Source of the DNA: a virus
Direction: 5' to 3' (one strand)
Virus record (IMG/VR): IMGVR_UViG_3300028835_002564
Coordinates: 1-40,341 of that record
DNA: 40,341 nucleotides
The translations under genes were made by a program, and so were the position numbers. Under the pieces are notes generated by a model that was not told the origin of the DNA, made no database searches, and was given only the letters and a program-made list of their open reading frames with translations. Shown here one piece after another: positions 30,909-38,390 of the stretch. The first letter of the stretch is position 1. The number at the start of each line of letters is the position of its first letter.

Positions 30909-32270
30909 CTATTCAAACTGTACCGGGGCCACCATACTCTCGAACCGGGCAAACCCAGCTCTAAAATACAGATTCGTACCACCTATGGGGCCGTTCCGAT
31001 GCTTGGCGACAATCACCTCGGCGACGTTCTTGGGGTAGGGGGTTGTTGGATGGATCCGTTGCCAGGTCTCTTCGTCATAGTACATTTCATCCCTGTAGAT
31101 GAAAGCGACGACATCGGCATCCTGCTCTATTGTGCCACTGTCCCGGAGGTCCGCGAGCTGGGGCCTATGCGTCGGCCTCTGCTCAACCGCCCGGCTCAGT
31201 TGGGAGATGGCGATCAACGGTATGTTCAGCTCCTGGGATAGCTCTTTGAGTCCCCCGGAGATCTCGCTCATCTCCATCACCCGGTTGTCATGGCGCCGCG
31301 TCCCATGGATGAGCTGAATGTAGTCCACAATGAGAAGGTCCAGCCCCCTCTCCATCTGAAGCCGCCGCGCACGCCCCCTGATCTCACTGATCGGCTGCCC
31401 AGGTGTGTCGTCAATGTATATCGGGAGCTCAGAGAGGGCGCCCACGGCGTCCACGATCCTTGTCTGTTCGCTGTCTGTAATCAGGCTCAGCCTTAGCCGC
31501 ATTCCATCCACCTCTGCCTCGGCTGACAGCAGGCGGTGGACCAGCTCCATCCGCCCCATCTCCAGGCTGGCGATTCCCACCTGGTGGCCAAGGCCGGCAG
31601 CATGGCGGCCTATATTCAGAGCCAGAGTGCTTTTCCCGAGCGAGGGCCGGGCGGCCAGGACAATAAGGCCGGGGCGTTGGAGTCCTCCCAGCAGCCTATC
31701 CAGATCAGGAAAGCCGGTCGCGACTGGACCACTTCCGGGGGCAGGCGCCTGTATCGATGCGCTCTCCTCCAGAAACTGGTCTAGAACGTCTCGCAGGGGG
31801 ACATAGTCCTTGATCGCCTGACGCCCCCGGACCTGGAAGAGGACGTCCTCCGCCTGTCGAAACACCCCCATGATATCGCCATCTTGGTCATACCCAAGGC
31901 TTACAATCTCTGTGCCTGCGCTAATCAAGCTCCTCATGGTAGCTGCTCGTAGGACAATGGTGGCGTAGTGTTCGGCGTGCACGGTGGTCGGTACTACGGC
32001 CACCAGGTGGCTGAGGAAAGCGGCTCCCCCGAATTCCTCCAAGCGGCCCTGACTACCCAGCTCATGGCTCACCGACACTTGATCTATCCCTTCACCTCGA
32101 GCGAAGATAGCCAGACAAGCCTCGTATGTGGCGCGGTTCCTCTCCCGGTAAAAGTCCGCCGCCTTGACGATGGGGGCGACTTTGACAATGACCTCCCCAT
32201 CTATAATCAGTGCGCCGAGGACCGCCTCCTCGGCCTCCTCGTCGTGTGGTGGGATCTTCTCAACGTACAC
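30909..32270 (-). CDS. dnaB: Replicative DNA helicase
   Basis: A 453-residue DnaB-family hexameric helicase, of normal family length. The N-terminal primase-interacting helical domain covers about 1-150. The RecA-like core has Walker A (ARPSLGKST at 207-215), Walker B near 300-312 (LLIVDYIQLI), and the downstream ISQLSRAVEQR and LRDSGTIEQDAD motifs typical of the family. It moves 5' to 3' on single-stranded DNA at the fork. The GTG start lies just after GGAGGAG. A loader gene sits 18 nt upstream, so the pair is a replisome unit. Confidence 0.95.
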   Translation of the reverse strand: MYVEKIPPHDEEAEEAVLGALIIDGEVIVKVAPIVKAADFYRERNRATYEACLAIFARGEGIDQVSVSHELGSQGRLEEFGGAAFLSHLVAVVPTTVHAEHYATIVLRAATMRSLISAGTEIVSLGYDQDGDIMGVFRQAEDVLFQVRGRQAIKDYVPLRDVLDQFLEESASIQAPAPGSGPVATGFPDLDRLLGGLQRPGLIVLAARPSLGKSTLALNIGRHAAGLGHQVGIASLEMGRMELVHRLLSAEAEVDGMRLRLSLITDSEQTRIVDAVGALSELPIYIDDTPGQPISEIRGRARRLQMERGLDLLIVDYIQLIHGTRRHDNRVMEMSEISGGLKELSQELNIPLIAISQLSRAVEQRPTHRPQLADLRDSGTIEQDADVVAFIYRDEMYYDEETWQRIHPTTPYPKNVAEVIVAKHRNGPIGGTNLYFRAGFARFESMVAPVQFE

Positions 32271-32288
32271 CCTTCTCCTCCTGCGCGA

Positions 32289-33152
32289 TCATACCAAGCC
32301 TTCACTCTCGATACTCCGAAACTTTATAATCTCACGATAGCTCTTGTCAGCAGTCAGTTCGTGGCCGATTCGGACCATCTCTCTGAGTCTGTCGACCGTC
32401 GCAGCCCCCATTACTTTCTCAAGGCCTTTCATGTCTACGTTGGAGCACAGAAACACCGGGAGGCCATCAGAGTACCGCTGGTCAATAATGTGGAAGTACA
32501 CTCGGCGGCTGTTATCTGATGCCGGCTCCTTTTGTGTGTCGCCCACGTCGTCCAGTACCAACAGGGGAACACCTCTCAGCGCATCATAGATGTCAGCCTC
32601 TGTCTCCTCCCAGACGTCCGGGTCCCGCAGCAGGTTGTAGGATCTCCTCACCCTCAACTGGAGGCTTGGGCCGGTTTCGTACCGTACTGGGCAGGCGGCT
32701 CCCTCGGGTTCCCCATTCCACCGTATGATGATCCGGTGCATTACGGCTGCCGCCATATGCGTCTTCCCAAGGCCACTCTTCTTCGAGTACAGCCACAAGC
32801 TGGGATGTTTGAATGGTATGCTGTCTACTGGGAAGCTGTCCGCATACGAAAGGCAGATTGCTACCTTCTCGCTTAGTTGACGCCGCGTCTCCCACGACTC
32901 AAACGTTTTGTCCCAGTAAAGGGGGTGCAGGCCGCATTCTTTGACCCACCGCTTTCTGAGAGCGTCTTGGAGGCCCTCTCTTTCTTGCCTCACGCTTTCA
33001 TCATCTTCCTGTGTAGCTGAGCACTCAGGACAATATGATGGACCGTACTTCCGGCCCATTACTGTAGCCATTCTTGCCTCAAAAACCTTGTGACATAGCT
33101 GGCATGTCCTGGTTTCTTCGTGGACTCCCATCTCCGGTCGTTGAAACTCCAT
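32289..33152 (-). CDS. DnaC/DnaI-type helicase loader
   Basis: A 287-residue AAA+ ATPase. The start is the ATG at 33152 behind AAGGAG. An N-terminal four-Cys zinc finger (CQLC at 17, CPEC at 41) precedes Walker A (SGLGKTH, about 126-132). Walker B LLVLDDVGD and a sensor-1 strand ending in FLCSNVD follow. This order is that of DnaC/DnaI-type loaders, which open the DnaB ring at the origin. Its place beside dnaB and the iteron region fits. It could instead be an IstB-like ATPase, but no transposase is present. Confidence 0.85.
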   Translation of the reverse strand: MEFQRPEMGVHEETRTCQLCHKVFEARMATVMGRKYGPSYCPECSATQEDDESVRQEREGLQDALRKRWVKECGLHPLYWDKTFESWETRRQLSEKVAICLSYADSFPVDSIPFKHPSLWLYSKKSGLGKTHMAAAVMHRIIIRWNGEPEGAACPVRYETGPSLQLRVRRSYNLLRDPDVWEETEADIYDALRGVPLLVLDDVGDTQKEPASDNSRRVYFHIIDQRYSDGLPVFLCSNVDMKGLEKVMGAATVDRLREMVRIGHELTADKSYREIIKFRSIESEGLV

Positions 33153-33214
33153 GCTGTATTCTCCTTCCCATGAAAAATGAGCCTGCACACTCCCCCCCTT
33201 GCATCCCCCCCTCA

Positions 33215-33238
33215 GGGGGGGGGGAGGGGGGAGGGGGA
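33215..33238. repeat. G-run track, quadruplex-prone
   Basis: Plus-strand runs G10-A-G6-A-G5-A, preceded by a complementary C-run at 33205-33211. This could form a G-quadruplex or a hairpin in single-stranded DNA beside the origin repeats. Confidence 0.55.
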
Positions 33239-33240
33239 GT

Positions 33241-33270
33241 TCTTATTCTTATTCTTATTCTTATTCTTAT
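33241..33270. repeat. AT-rich direct repeats (TCTTAT)x5
   Basis: Five perfect tandem TCTTAT hexamers, 80+ percent A/T, between the G-run and the iterons. Such a tract is a typical DNA unwinding element at a theta origin. Confidence 0.65.
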
Positions 33271-33276
33271 TGTAGC

Positions 33277-33430
33277 TTACCTAAGGCTTTAGGTAAGGCT
33301 TTAGCTAAAGGTTTTTGTAGCTGGGCGGCGGGCATTCTTTTACCTAGAGCTACAGGTAACCGTAGGCCAAAGGGATGGGTAAAGGATCAGGTAAGGGTAG
33401 GCTAAAGCGATAGGTAAGCCTTTACCTAAA
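33277..33430. repeat. Iteron array, candidate replication origin
   Basis: Multiple copies of a TTAGGTAA/TTACCTAA motif and variants (GGTAAAGG, GCTAAAG). Two are arranged as inverted pairs with 4-bp spacers (33277-33296 and 33411-33428), and others stand alone at 33301, 33340 and 33353. The array lies between the initiator gene and the helicase loader, as in the lambda O/ori region. It lacks a protein-coding signal over its whole length. Confidence 0.65.
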
Positions 33431-33446
33431 GAAAAGGGGCAAGTCA

Positions 33447-34046
33447 TCATGCTACGAAGGTGCCGGTGGGAGTAGGGGTAACCGGCTTCTTTCTGGAAGG
33501 AGGTGCGGCTTCTGTGAAAGGGGGGCCAAGAGCCTTCTGAATAGCGAAGGCCAAGGATCTGAAGGAAGGGCGGTTGATTGTGGAAGAGGAGAGATGATTG
33601 GAGAGCTCCGATAAGGAAACGGCCTGAGTGCCGTTGGATTTGTTTGGCCAGTTGAGGGTGATAACACGGCTCTGGTTGCGGAAACGTAACCTGTCATTCC
33701 AGCCATCAGGTGGCAGGTAATCGCTGGCGTAGGCCCACTGCATAGCTGACTGATCTAACCACCACAGTTGGAGCTGAAGGACGGTCTGATCTTCATCCTG
33801 ATAGACTCTGACCAGGGCCTCGTTCTCCATAGTCTCCAGGAGGACAGGTATCGCCGCTATGGTGATCTCCTCTACGTTGGGGCATACGCTCCACTTCAGC
33901 AGTTGCGGGTCAGCAGACAGCCGCCCCTGGTCATCGGCGTTGGCAATCAGAAGGGGGTAGAGGACTTTGGCGGCGAGCGGCAACCTCGAGAACGGCTGGG
34001 ATCTCGAGAGGTTGCTGGGCAACATGCGCCCTTTCCCAGAGCTCAT
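33447..34046 (-). CDS. Replication initiator / replisome organiser
   Basis: A 199-residue protein with a winged-helix N-terminal domain of phage replication initiators (DnaD/lambda-O-like). Signs are SRLPLAAKVLYPLLIANADD and GRLSADPQLLKW, then two helices and strands (IPVLLETMENEALVRVYQ). The C-terminal half is disordered and polar. It probably binds the iterons at 33277-33430 and recruits the loader and DnaB. The ATG at 34046 has GGAG upstream; one at 34025 is a possible alternative. Confidence 0.75.
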   Translation of the reverse strand: MSSGKGRMLPSNLSRSQPFSRLPLAAKVLYPLLIANADDQGRLSADPQLLKWSVCPNVEEITIAAIPVLLETMENEALVRVYQDEDQTVLQLQLWWLDQSAMQWAYASDYLPPDGWNDRLRFRNQSRVITLNWPNKSNGTQAVSLSELSNHLSSSTINRPSFRSLAFAIQKALGPPFTEAAPPSRKKPVTPTPTGTFVA

Positions 34047-34151
34047 GGGCAGAGCTCCATAGGATAGCCTTTGATGTTGGATCGGGGCTTACCCCGGCGG
34101 AGCATTAGGCCACCCCAGAAAGCATTTGTATGCGTGGCACTTCGGCCCCCC

Positions 34152-34370
34152 TTATTCTATTCGGTGGGTGATACCTTCCCGAGCCTCCAACCTTTTTGTG
34201 TGTTGGCAGCCATCGGGAGTGAACGTGCATGGGCCTGGCTTGTCCCAACGCCGGGATTGGCAGCAGCGGCGTGGGCATTGTCTCGGCGTGGCCGTCGTGC
34301 TTTCCCAGGCGTGGCCGCACTGTTGGCAGAAGTGGTCGTAGATAAGGACTGCCTTGGGGATGCTCGGCAT
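34152..34370 (-). CDS. Small zinc-ribbon protein
   Basis: A 72-residue protein. HFCQQCGHAWEST, then CPRRCCQSRRWDKPG, is a recurrent phage zinc-ribbon (CxxCGH-x-W...CPxxCxS-x-WD-P) with a zinc site of four Cys. It has no ribosome site, but a near-consensus promoter ends 9 nt before its ATG, so the mRNA is probably leaderless. It lies 105 nt upstream of the initiator. Probably a DNA- or RNA-binding regulator of unknown target. Confidence 0.65.
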   Translation of the reverse strand: MPSIPKAVLIYDHFCQQCGHAWESTTATPRQCPRRCCQSRRWDKPGPCTFTPDGCQHTKRLEAREGITHRIE

Positions 34371-34379
34371 GGCGGGGGG

Positions 34380-34408
34380 ACTATATCACGGGTGACGGGC
34401 CTCGTCAA
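34380..34408 (-). promoter_or_regulatory. Near-consensus promoter of replication cluster
   Basis: On the minus strand: TTGACG, 17-nt spacer, TATAGT. The -10 box ends 9 nt before the ATG at 34370, so the transcript would start at or near the start codon. It likely drives the zinc ribbon, initiator, loader and dnaB. Confidence 0.7.
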
Positions 34409-34446
34409 GGGGGGCGGGAATTGCACTGCGGCAGGATCGGCATCTC

Positions 34447-34578
34447 TCACCTCTTCTCAACCACGATGTAACCGCAGCGGCACTCCCATTGCCGGAGGAT
34501 CTCTTCGCTATGGGGTGCCCCCATGGTCACTATGGTTCGTTTGCATCTTGGGCATGTCGGGTAAATAAGTGGCAACAT
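34447..34578 (-). CDS. Very small zinc-ribbon protein (43 aa)
   Basis: A 43-residue protein with an ATG after AGGAG. CPRC near residue 9 and CRCG near 33 form a four-Cys zinc ribbon on a short scaffold. Too small to be an enzyme; it probably binds nucleic acid or a protein partner. Adjacent to a second zinc-ribbon gene. Confidence 0.6.
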   Translation of the reverse strand: MLPLIYPTCPRCKRTIVTMGAPHSEEILRQWECRCGYIVVEKR

Positions 34579-34655
34579 CTGTCTCGCTCCTCGTATCTGA
34601 ACTCATATCTATTAGCACATTTTCCGGGGTCCGCCTGGAGTTCAGCGAGGATCCG

Positions 34656-35153
34656 TCACTCCTCCTGGAAAACCCCCGCCCGGATCTCCAGGCCGAGCTC
34701 GGCGCAACCCTTCTTTAGTTCCTCGATGGCGAGGGTTTCATGCCGGGTTGCCTCCCCTTGGGAAGAGCCCGCTATCACCGTTCCACAATAGTGTTTCAGG
34801 ACCACGAGGTCATCCCCAACCTTGGCGGTGGCGACGACCTCAATGGCAAGAAAGTAGTACCCGTGGGGGCCGGCAGGGCTAGAGATCGTGGTTAGCCGCA
34901 CGATGCCGCGATCGACAAGGTCCCTGTCTTTAGAGAGCTCCCCCAGGAACGCAGGTACGCTGGTGAACTGGATGGTAGACATCGTTTCCCCCTTCCCGGT
35001 GGCCCGGGTCATGAGCAGGGTGGCCTCCCGCACAAGCAGGGTGCGCACCGCTTTCTCGGTGCCATGGTTGTGCCCCCTTTTGAGGAGCCGAGCAAAATCT
35101 GTGAGGCGTCTCGCCTGTTCTACAAGGCTTTGCGCGAGTTCTCTTGTCTCCAT
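34656..35153 (-). CDS. Conserved phage hypothetical protein
   Basis: A 165-residue protein with an ATG at 35153 behind AAGGAG; the frame extends to 35222 without a site. An N-terminal helical region (ELAQSLVEQARRLTDFARLL) is followed by a beta-rich core with VPAFLGELSKDRDLVDRG and EVVATAKVGDDLVVL and a C-terminal helix-strand. It lies just downstream of the ParB-like gene. No function assigned. Confidence 0.55.
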   Translation of the reverse strand: METRELAQSLVEQARRLTDFARLLKRGHNHGTEKAVRTLLVREATLLMTRATGKGETMSTIQFTSVPAFLGELSKDRDLVDRGIVRLTTISSPAGPHGYYFLAIEVVATAKVGDDLVVLKHYCGTVIAGSSQGEATRHETLAIEELKKGCAELGLEIRAGVFQEE

Positions 35154-35258
35154 GTTCTCCTTGCCCTTCTGGAGCCCCTGCCCGCCGGGGCCAAACGGCG
35201 GAGGTGTATCGCGCCAAAACACCCCGGCAGGACAGGGACATGAGTGAGAGGGACGTCT

Positions 35259-37454
35259 CTACTGGGGTTGGCTGTCACTTTCACGTGCCTGTTTGAGGAC
35301 CTTGTCCACGTAGGAATGGCGGACACCCACCTCCTCGGCTATTCGCCTTGTGCTAAGGCCCCGCTCGTGCAAAGCAAGGATGCGTACCTTGCGCGGGCCA
35401 GCTTCCTCGCTCGGGGCAGCCGCCCTGCTCGGGGCAGCCGCTTTGCCCAGGCTATCAGTGAGGGCTTTCACGGCCTTGGGGTCGTGGGATCGTAGCCCAT
35501 AGGCCAGGAGGTTGGCGACGACTTCCGTCGCCACGGCGTCATCGGCCTTGCCTATGGCGGACAGAGCCTTGTCCTTCGGTATGGTCTCATAGCCACCCCC
35601 AGTCTTCAGCCCAAGGAGGTCAACGACCTTCTCGATGCACGCTGGCACATAGGCGAACTCCTGGCCCTCCTGGTAGGTCAGGCCATCGGGGATTTCCTTT
35701 CTGATTCCAAGGTGGGCTAACAGCACCGTGGCGAATGTCTGAGGTATCGGTATCGGTTGCGCCACAAGGGTGGCACACAGTGCCTTGTCCTCCTGGGTGA
35801 TCTGGCCACGGCGTCGCTGGAGCTTCTCCTTGAGAGACTTGAGCCCGTTCTCGAGCTTCTCCTTGAAGCACTCCTCGTTCGTGCAGGCGATAAAGGCGGC
35901 ATCGTGCCTGGCCTTGACCCACACGGCACCGGTGGTGCAGGTCTTGAGACATCCCGGCAGGTCTTGGAAATAGGACGGCGGGTTGTCATGGTGGTAGCCG
36001 GGGCCATTGATGCCGTGATTCCAGCTCTTGATGGAGGAGGAGTCCTTGTAGACCTGGACCCTGGTTCCGAGAGCCGCCACCTGCTCCTCTGTCAACTGCC
36101 GCGCAGTTGGTTGCGCTGCGGCCTCGGCGTTGTCTTGCTTGAAGTTCTCCACAAGGGCCCTGATGATGGAGGCTGTCTCCTCCAGACTGATGTTGGCCTC
36201 GTCGAGGTGGAGGCGCTGGTGTATGTCCTGGATGTACGCTTCCTCGAGCAGGCTATCCACCTGTGTTGGCTTGGCCTTGAGAGCGGTGGCCATGATCTCC
36301 CCGACCCGCTGGTAGCCCTTGGCGATCTTCTCTTCGCCATCGGCCTCTTCCGCGTCCGTGTACTCGTGGATGTCGGCGGCGAGCTCACGGGCCTCTCCAA
36401 GGGTGGGAGGCTCAAGGCGTCCCGCCACCTCCTTGGCGATGGTTTCCGCGGAAACCCCCACGAGTTTCTTCAACACAGGGTCCCGGGCGAGGACTTCGTC
36501 TCGGTCGGTGCGCTTGGCTCCTGGGGCCGGTGTGCCCGTCGCCTCCGCCTCCTTGTTCTGCGCCCTGGTGGCTGCGCTCTGCCAGCGGCGCCACTCCTTC
36601 GAGTCGCAGGTCCATGTCCTGGTTCCATCTCCGCGCTCGAGAGGGATCTGGTGGAAGGCCATGGGGAACTGGGCTTTGAACGCCGTGACGTCGAAGGTTG
36701 GCCTCCTGCCGATAGCCGGGCCTGTGAACCCGAGATCATCCTGATCCCCTGTGACGTCAGCCAGTGGCCGCCAGTGTTCCTGAAAGCGGCCAGTGACGAG
36801 CTCGCGGATCAGTCGGCGAATGTTGGGCCCCCGCCAGTCGGGAGCGCGGCCAATGGCGGTCAGCGTTATGTCCTTGACGATCTGCTCCATGATATCCACG
36901 TGGGCGTGGTCGGAGTTCTGGAGCACCAGGAACTCCCTGGCGGCCCTGGGGGACAGTTCGCCGGTGTCCAGCTTCTCTAGGACCACATCGGGCAGGTCCA
37001 GGAGGCGAAGGTTGTTTGAGACGGTGGAGTGGTCCAGACCCAGGGAGTCGGCGAGCTTGCCGACCGTCATACCCTCGATCTCCAGGGCCCTTTTCCAGGC
37101 CCGGTACTCCTCGAAGGGGGTGAGGTTCTTGCGCTTTACGTTTTCTGTGAGAGCGATGATGGCCATGTCGGTGTCGGTGAGGTCCCGGAGTTCCACCGGC
37201 ACTCCCCCCTCCCACTTGCCTTCCTGGATCAGCACCTTGATGGCCTCCACCCGCAGATGGCCGAAGGCCATCTCGTATACTCCTTCATCCTTGACTAGAC
37301 GGACCAGCGGATTCTGGAGAAGGCCGATATTCGGGTCTCCGATGCTGTCCGCCAACTCTCTGATGTAGGCCTCATCCAGGACGGCCCTGGGCTGATAGGG
37401 GTTCGCCCTGAGCTTGTCGGCTGCCACCGTCATAGTCTGGGTAGCTGTGGTCAT
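35259..37454 (-). CDS. parB: ParB-like DNA-binding protein, multi-domain
   Basis: A 731-residue protein. The N-terminal third is ParB: box I NPYQPR at 18-23, box II GHLRVEA at 65-71 (canonical GERRxRA, so altered), ENVKRKNLTP at 104-113, and an HTH at 130-155 (VGKLADSLGLDHSTVSNN). A long central region (about 200-650) holds two Cys groups and no known domain. A second HTH (LSTRRIAEEVGVRHSYVDK) closes the C-terminus. ParB proteins bind parS, load as CTP-dependent clamps and segregate DNA with ParA. No ParA is encoded here. Five parS-like palindromes are spread over the window, one inside this gene. Confidence 0.85.
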   Translation of the reverse strand: MTTATQTMTVAADKLRANPYQPRAVLDEAYIRELADSIGDPNIGLLQNPLVRLVKDEGVYEMAFGHLRVEAIKVLIQEGKWEGGVPVELRDLTDTDMAIIALTENVKRKNLTPFEEYRAWKRALEIEGMTVGKLADSLGLDHSTVSNNLRLLDLPDVVLEKLDTGELSPRAAREFLVLQNSDHAHVDIMEQIVKDITLTAIGRAPDWRGPNIRRLIRELVTGRFQEHWRPLADVTGDQDDLGFTGPAIGRRPTFDVTAFKAQFPMAFHQIPLERGDGTRTWTCDSKEWRRWQSAATRAQNKEAEATGTPAPGAKRTDRDEVLARDPVLKKLVGVSAETIAKEVAGRLEPPTLGEARELAADIHEYTDAEEADGEEKIAKGYQRVGEIMATALKAKPTQVDSLLEEAYIQDIHQRLHLDEANISLEETASIIRALVENFKQDNAEAAAQPTARQLTEEQVAALGTRVQVYKDSSSIKSWNHGINGPGYHHDNPPSYFQDLPGCLKTCTTGAVWVKARHDAAFIACTNEECFKEKLENGLKSLKEKLQRRRGQITQEDKALCATLVAQPIPIPQTFATVLLAHLGIRKEIPDGLTYQEGQEFAYVPACIEKVVDLLGLKTGGGYETIPKDKALSAIGKADDAVATEVVANLLAYGLRSHDPKAVKALTDSLGKAAAPSRAAAPSEEAGPRKVRILALHERGLSTRRIAEEVGVRHSYVDKVLKQARESDSQPQ
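36442..36455. promoter_or_regulatory. parS-like palindrome 5
   Basis: Perfect GTTTCCGCGGAAAC inside the ParB-like gene. Native parS is likewise often intragenic near parB. Confidence 0.6.
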
Positions 37455-37789
37455 GGTTCCCTCCTTGGCTGGTATGTTTTTCTAACGACCTCGTGGGAGT
37501 CCAAGAGGTTTCCCGCAAGGTGCTGGGCCAGGTGTTCCAGTTCCTCGTCGTTGATTGGCCAGTGTGCGAGGTAGGACTTGCAGTGGCGCACGAGAAAGGA
37601 GGCCAGGTCGTCCTCAGTCATGCTGACGCCTGTCTGTGGCGTCGAGTTTGGGTTTGCCTGACTGTGGAGTGTCAGGTGGACCTCGTATGCGGGCTGGTCG
37701 GTGGTCTCGTAGGAGCAGTGGGGGCAGTCGAGGCGGGCCTCCTCACTGTCCCCGGCCGGGGCAGTTTCCTGTAGCGGTTGGTGGGTCAT
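37451..37789 (-). CDS. C2H2-type zinc finger protein
   Basis: A 112-residue protein with a good GGAG start. DCPHCSYETTDQPAYEVH then LH is a C2H2 finger (CxxC, His-x3-His) at about 21-41. The C-terminal helices (EDDLASFLVRHCKSYLAHW) are of unknown type. It overlaps the ParB gene by four bases (ATGA), so they are translated together and it may be a cofactor of ParB; that is inference. Confidence 0.6.
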   Translation of the reverse strand: MTHQPLQETAPAGDSEEARLDCPHCSYETTDQPAYEVHLTLHSQANPNSTPQTGVSMTEDDLASFLVRHCKSYLAHWPINDEELEHLAQHLAGNLLDSHEVVRKTYQPRREP

Positions 37790-38097
37790 GTGGGCTCCTT
37801 TCTGCGTGTAAGCCCTACGAGCCTCGGCTGGAGGGCTTCACCGGTACCTAGATAGTAGAAGTCGGCGTGCAGGTAGAAGCGGTTGACGTCACCGCCGGCG
37901 TCGCGGGCCCGATTGAACTGCCAGGGAGCCAGCGACAGATTGATGAGGCAGAACAGGCAGTTGGGGCAGGCTACATAGACCTCACCCCTGCGCACGGTCG
38001 AGAAGGAGGACCTTGGGTGACATGAGAGGACCAGCATGGCCATGCCTTCCCCACAGAACTCGCAGGCCTCCGGAATCTGGTCCAGGGTGTTCGTCAT
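37786..38097 (-). CDS. Four-Cys zinc-ribbon protein
   Basis: A 103-residue protein. CEFCG at 12 and CPNC at 44, with a further Cys at 50, form a zinc ribbon. The rest has short strands. The start overlaps the downstream gene by ATGA. No family recognised. Confidence 0.55.
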   Translation of the reverse strand: MTNTLDQIPEACEFCGEGMAMLVLSCHPRSSFSTVRRGEVYVACPNCLFCLINLSLAPWQFNRARDAGGDVNRFYLHADFYYLGTGEALQPRLVGLTRRKEPT

Positions 38098-38111
38098 TGT
38101 TGCTCTTTCTC

Positions 38112-38390
38112 CTAGCCGCCATTTTTGCTTAGCGATGACGAGCGCGGTTCAGCCTGGACTACGAAGCCATAGGCGAATCGCTCTCCGTCAAAGTAGAGGT
38201 GAAGGTAACCGTAATGGGAAAGGTCCTTCGTGTCCATTCCGAAGTCGACCGTCAGGACGGTATAACCATCTTCGTCTTGTTGTTGGGAGAATACAGGGAT
38301 CGCGTTTGACTCTGTTGCCGACGGCCGGGCGCTCTCGCACAGGCGACCGAGAAATTCGCGGGCCTCTTCCAGGGTGATAGGTCTGCTCAC
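38112..38390 (-). CDS. Hypothetical protein beside packaging ATPase
   Basis: A 92-residue protein starting at GTG after AAGGAGG; the frame extends to 38540 over the next gene and is rejected. N-terminal helix (LEEAREFLGRLCESARP), then four strands (DGYTVLTVDFGM..., YGYLHLYFDGERFAYGF). It overlaps the ATPase stop by four bases, so they are coupled. No family recognised. Confidence 0.55.
   Translation of the reverse strand: MSRPITLEEAREFLGRLCESARPSATESNAIPVFSQQQDEDGYTVLTVDFGMDTKDLSHYGYLHLYFDGERFAYGFVVQAEPRSSSLSKNGG

Noticed and set aside
32289-33152. IstB-type transposition helper instead of a helicase loader
   Set aside because: No IstA-like transposase or terminal repeats; zinc finger plus AAA+ order and position beside dnaB favour a loader.
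33241-33270. Tandem hexamers as a CRISPR array
   Set aside because: Units are 6 bp with no spacers; better explained as an unwinding element at an origin.
35757-36980. Long plus-strand frame (407 codons) opposite the ParB-like gene
   Set aside because: Fully antisense to a protein with clear ParB and HTH motifs; Leu/Gly/Val-heavy and without a ribosome site, as expected from GC-biased codon positions.
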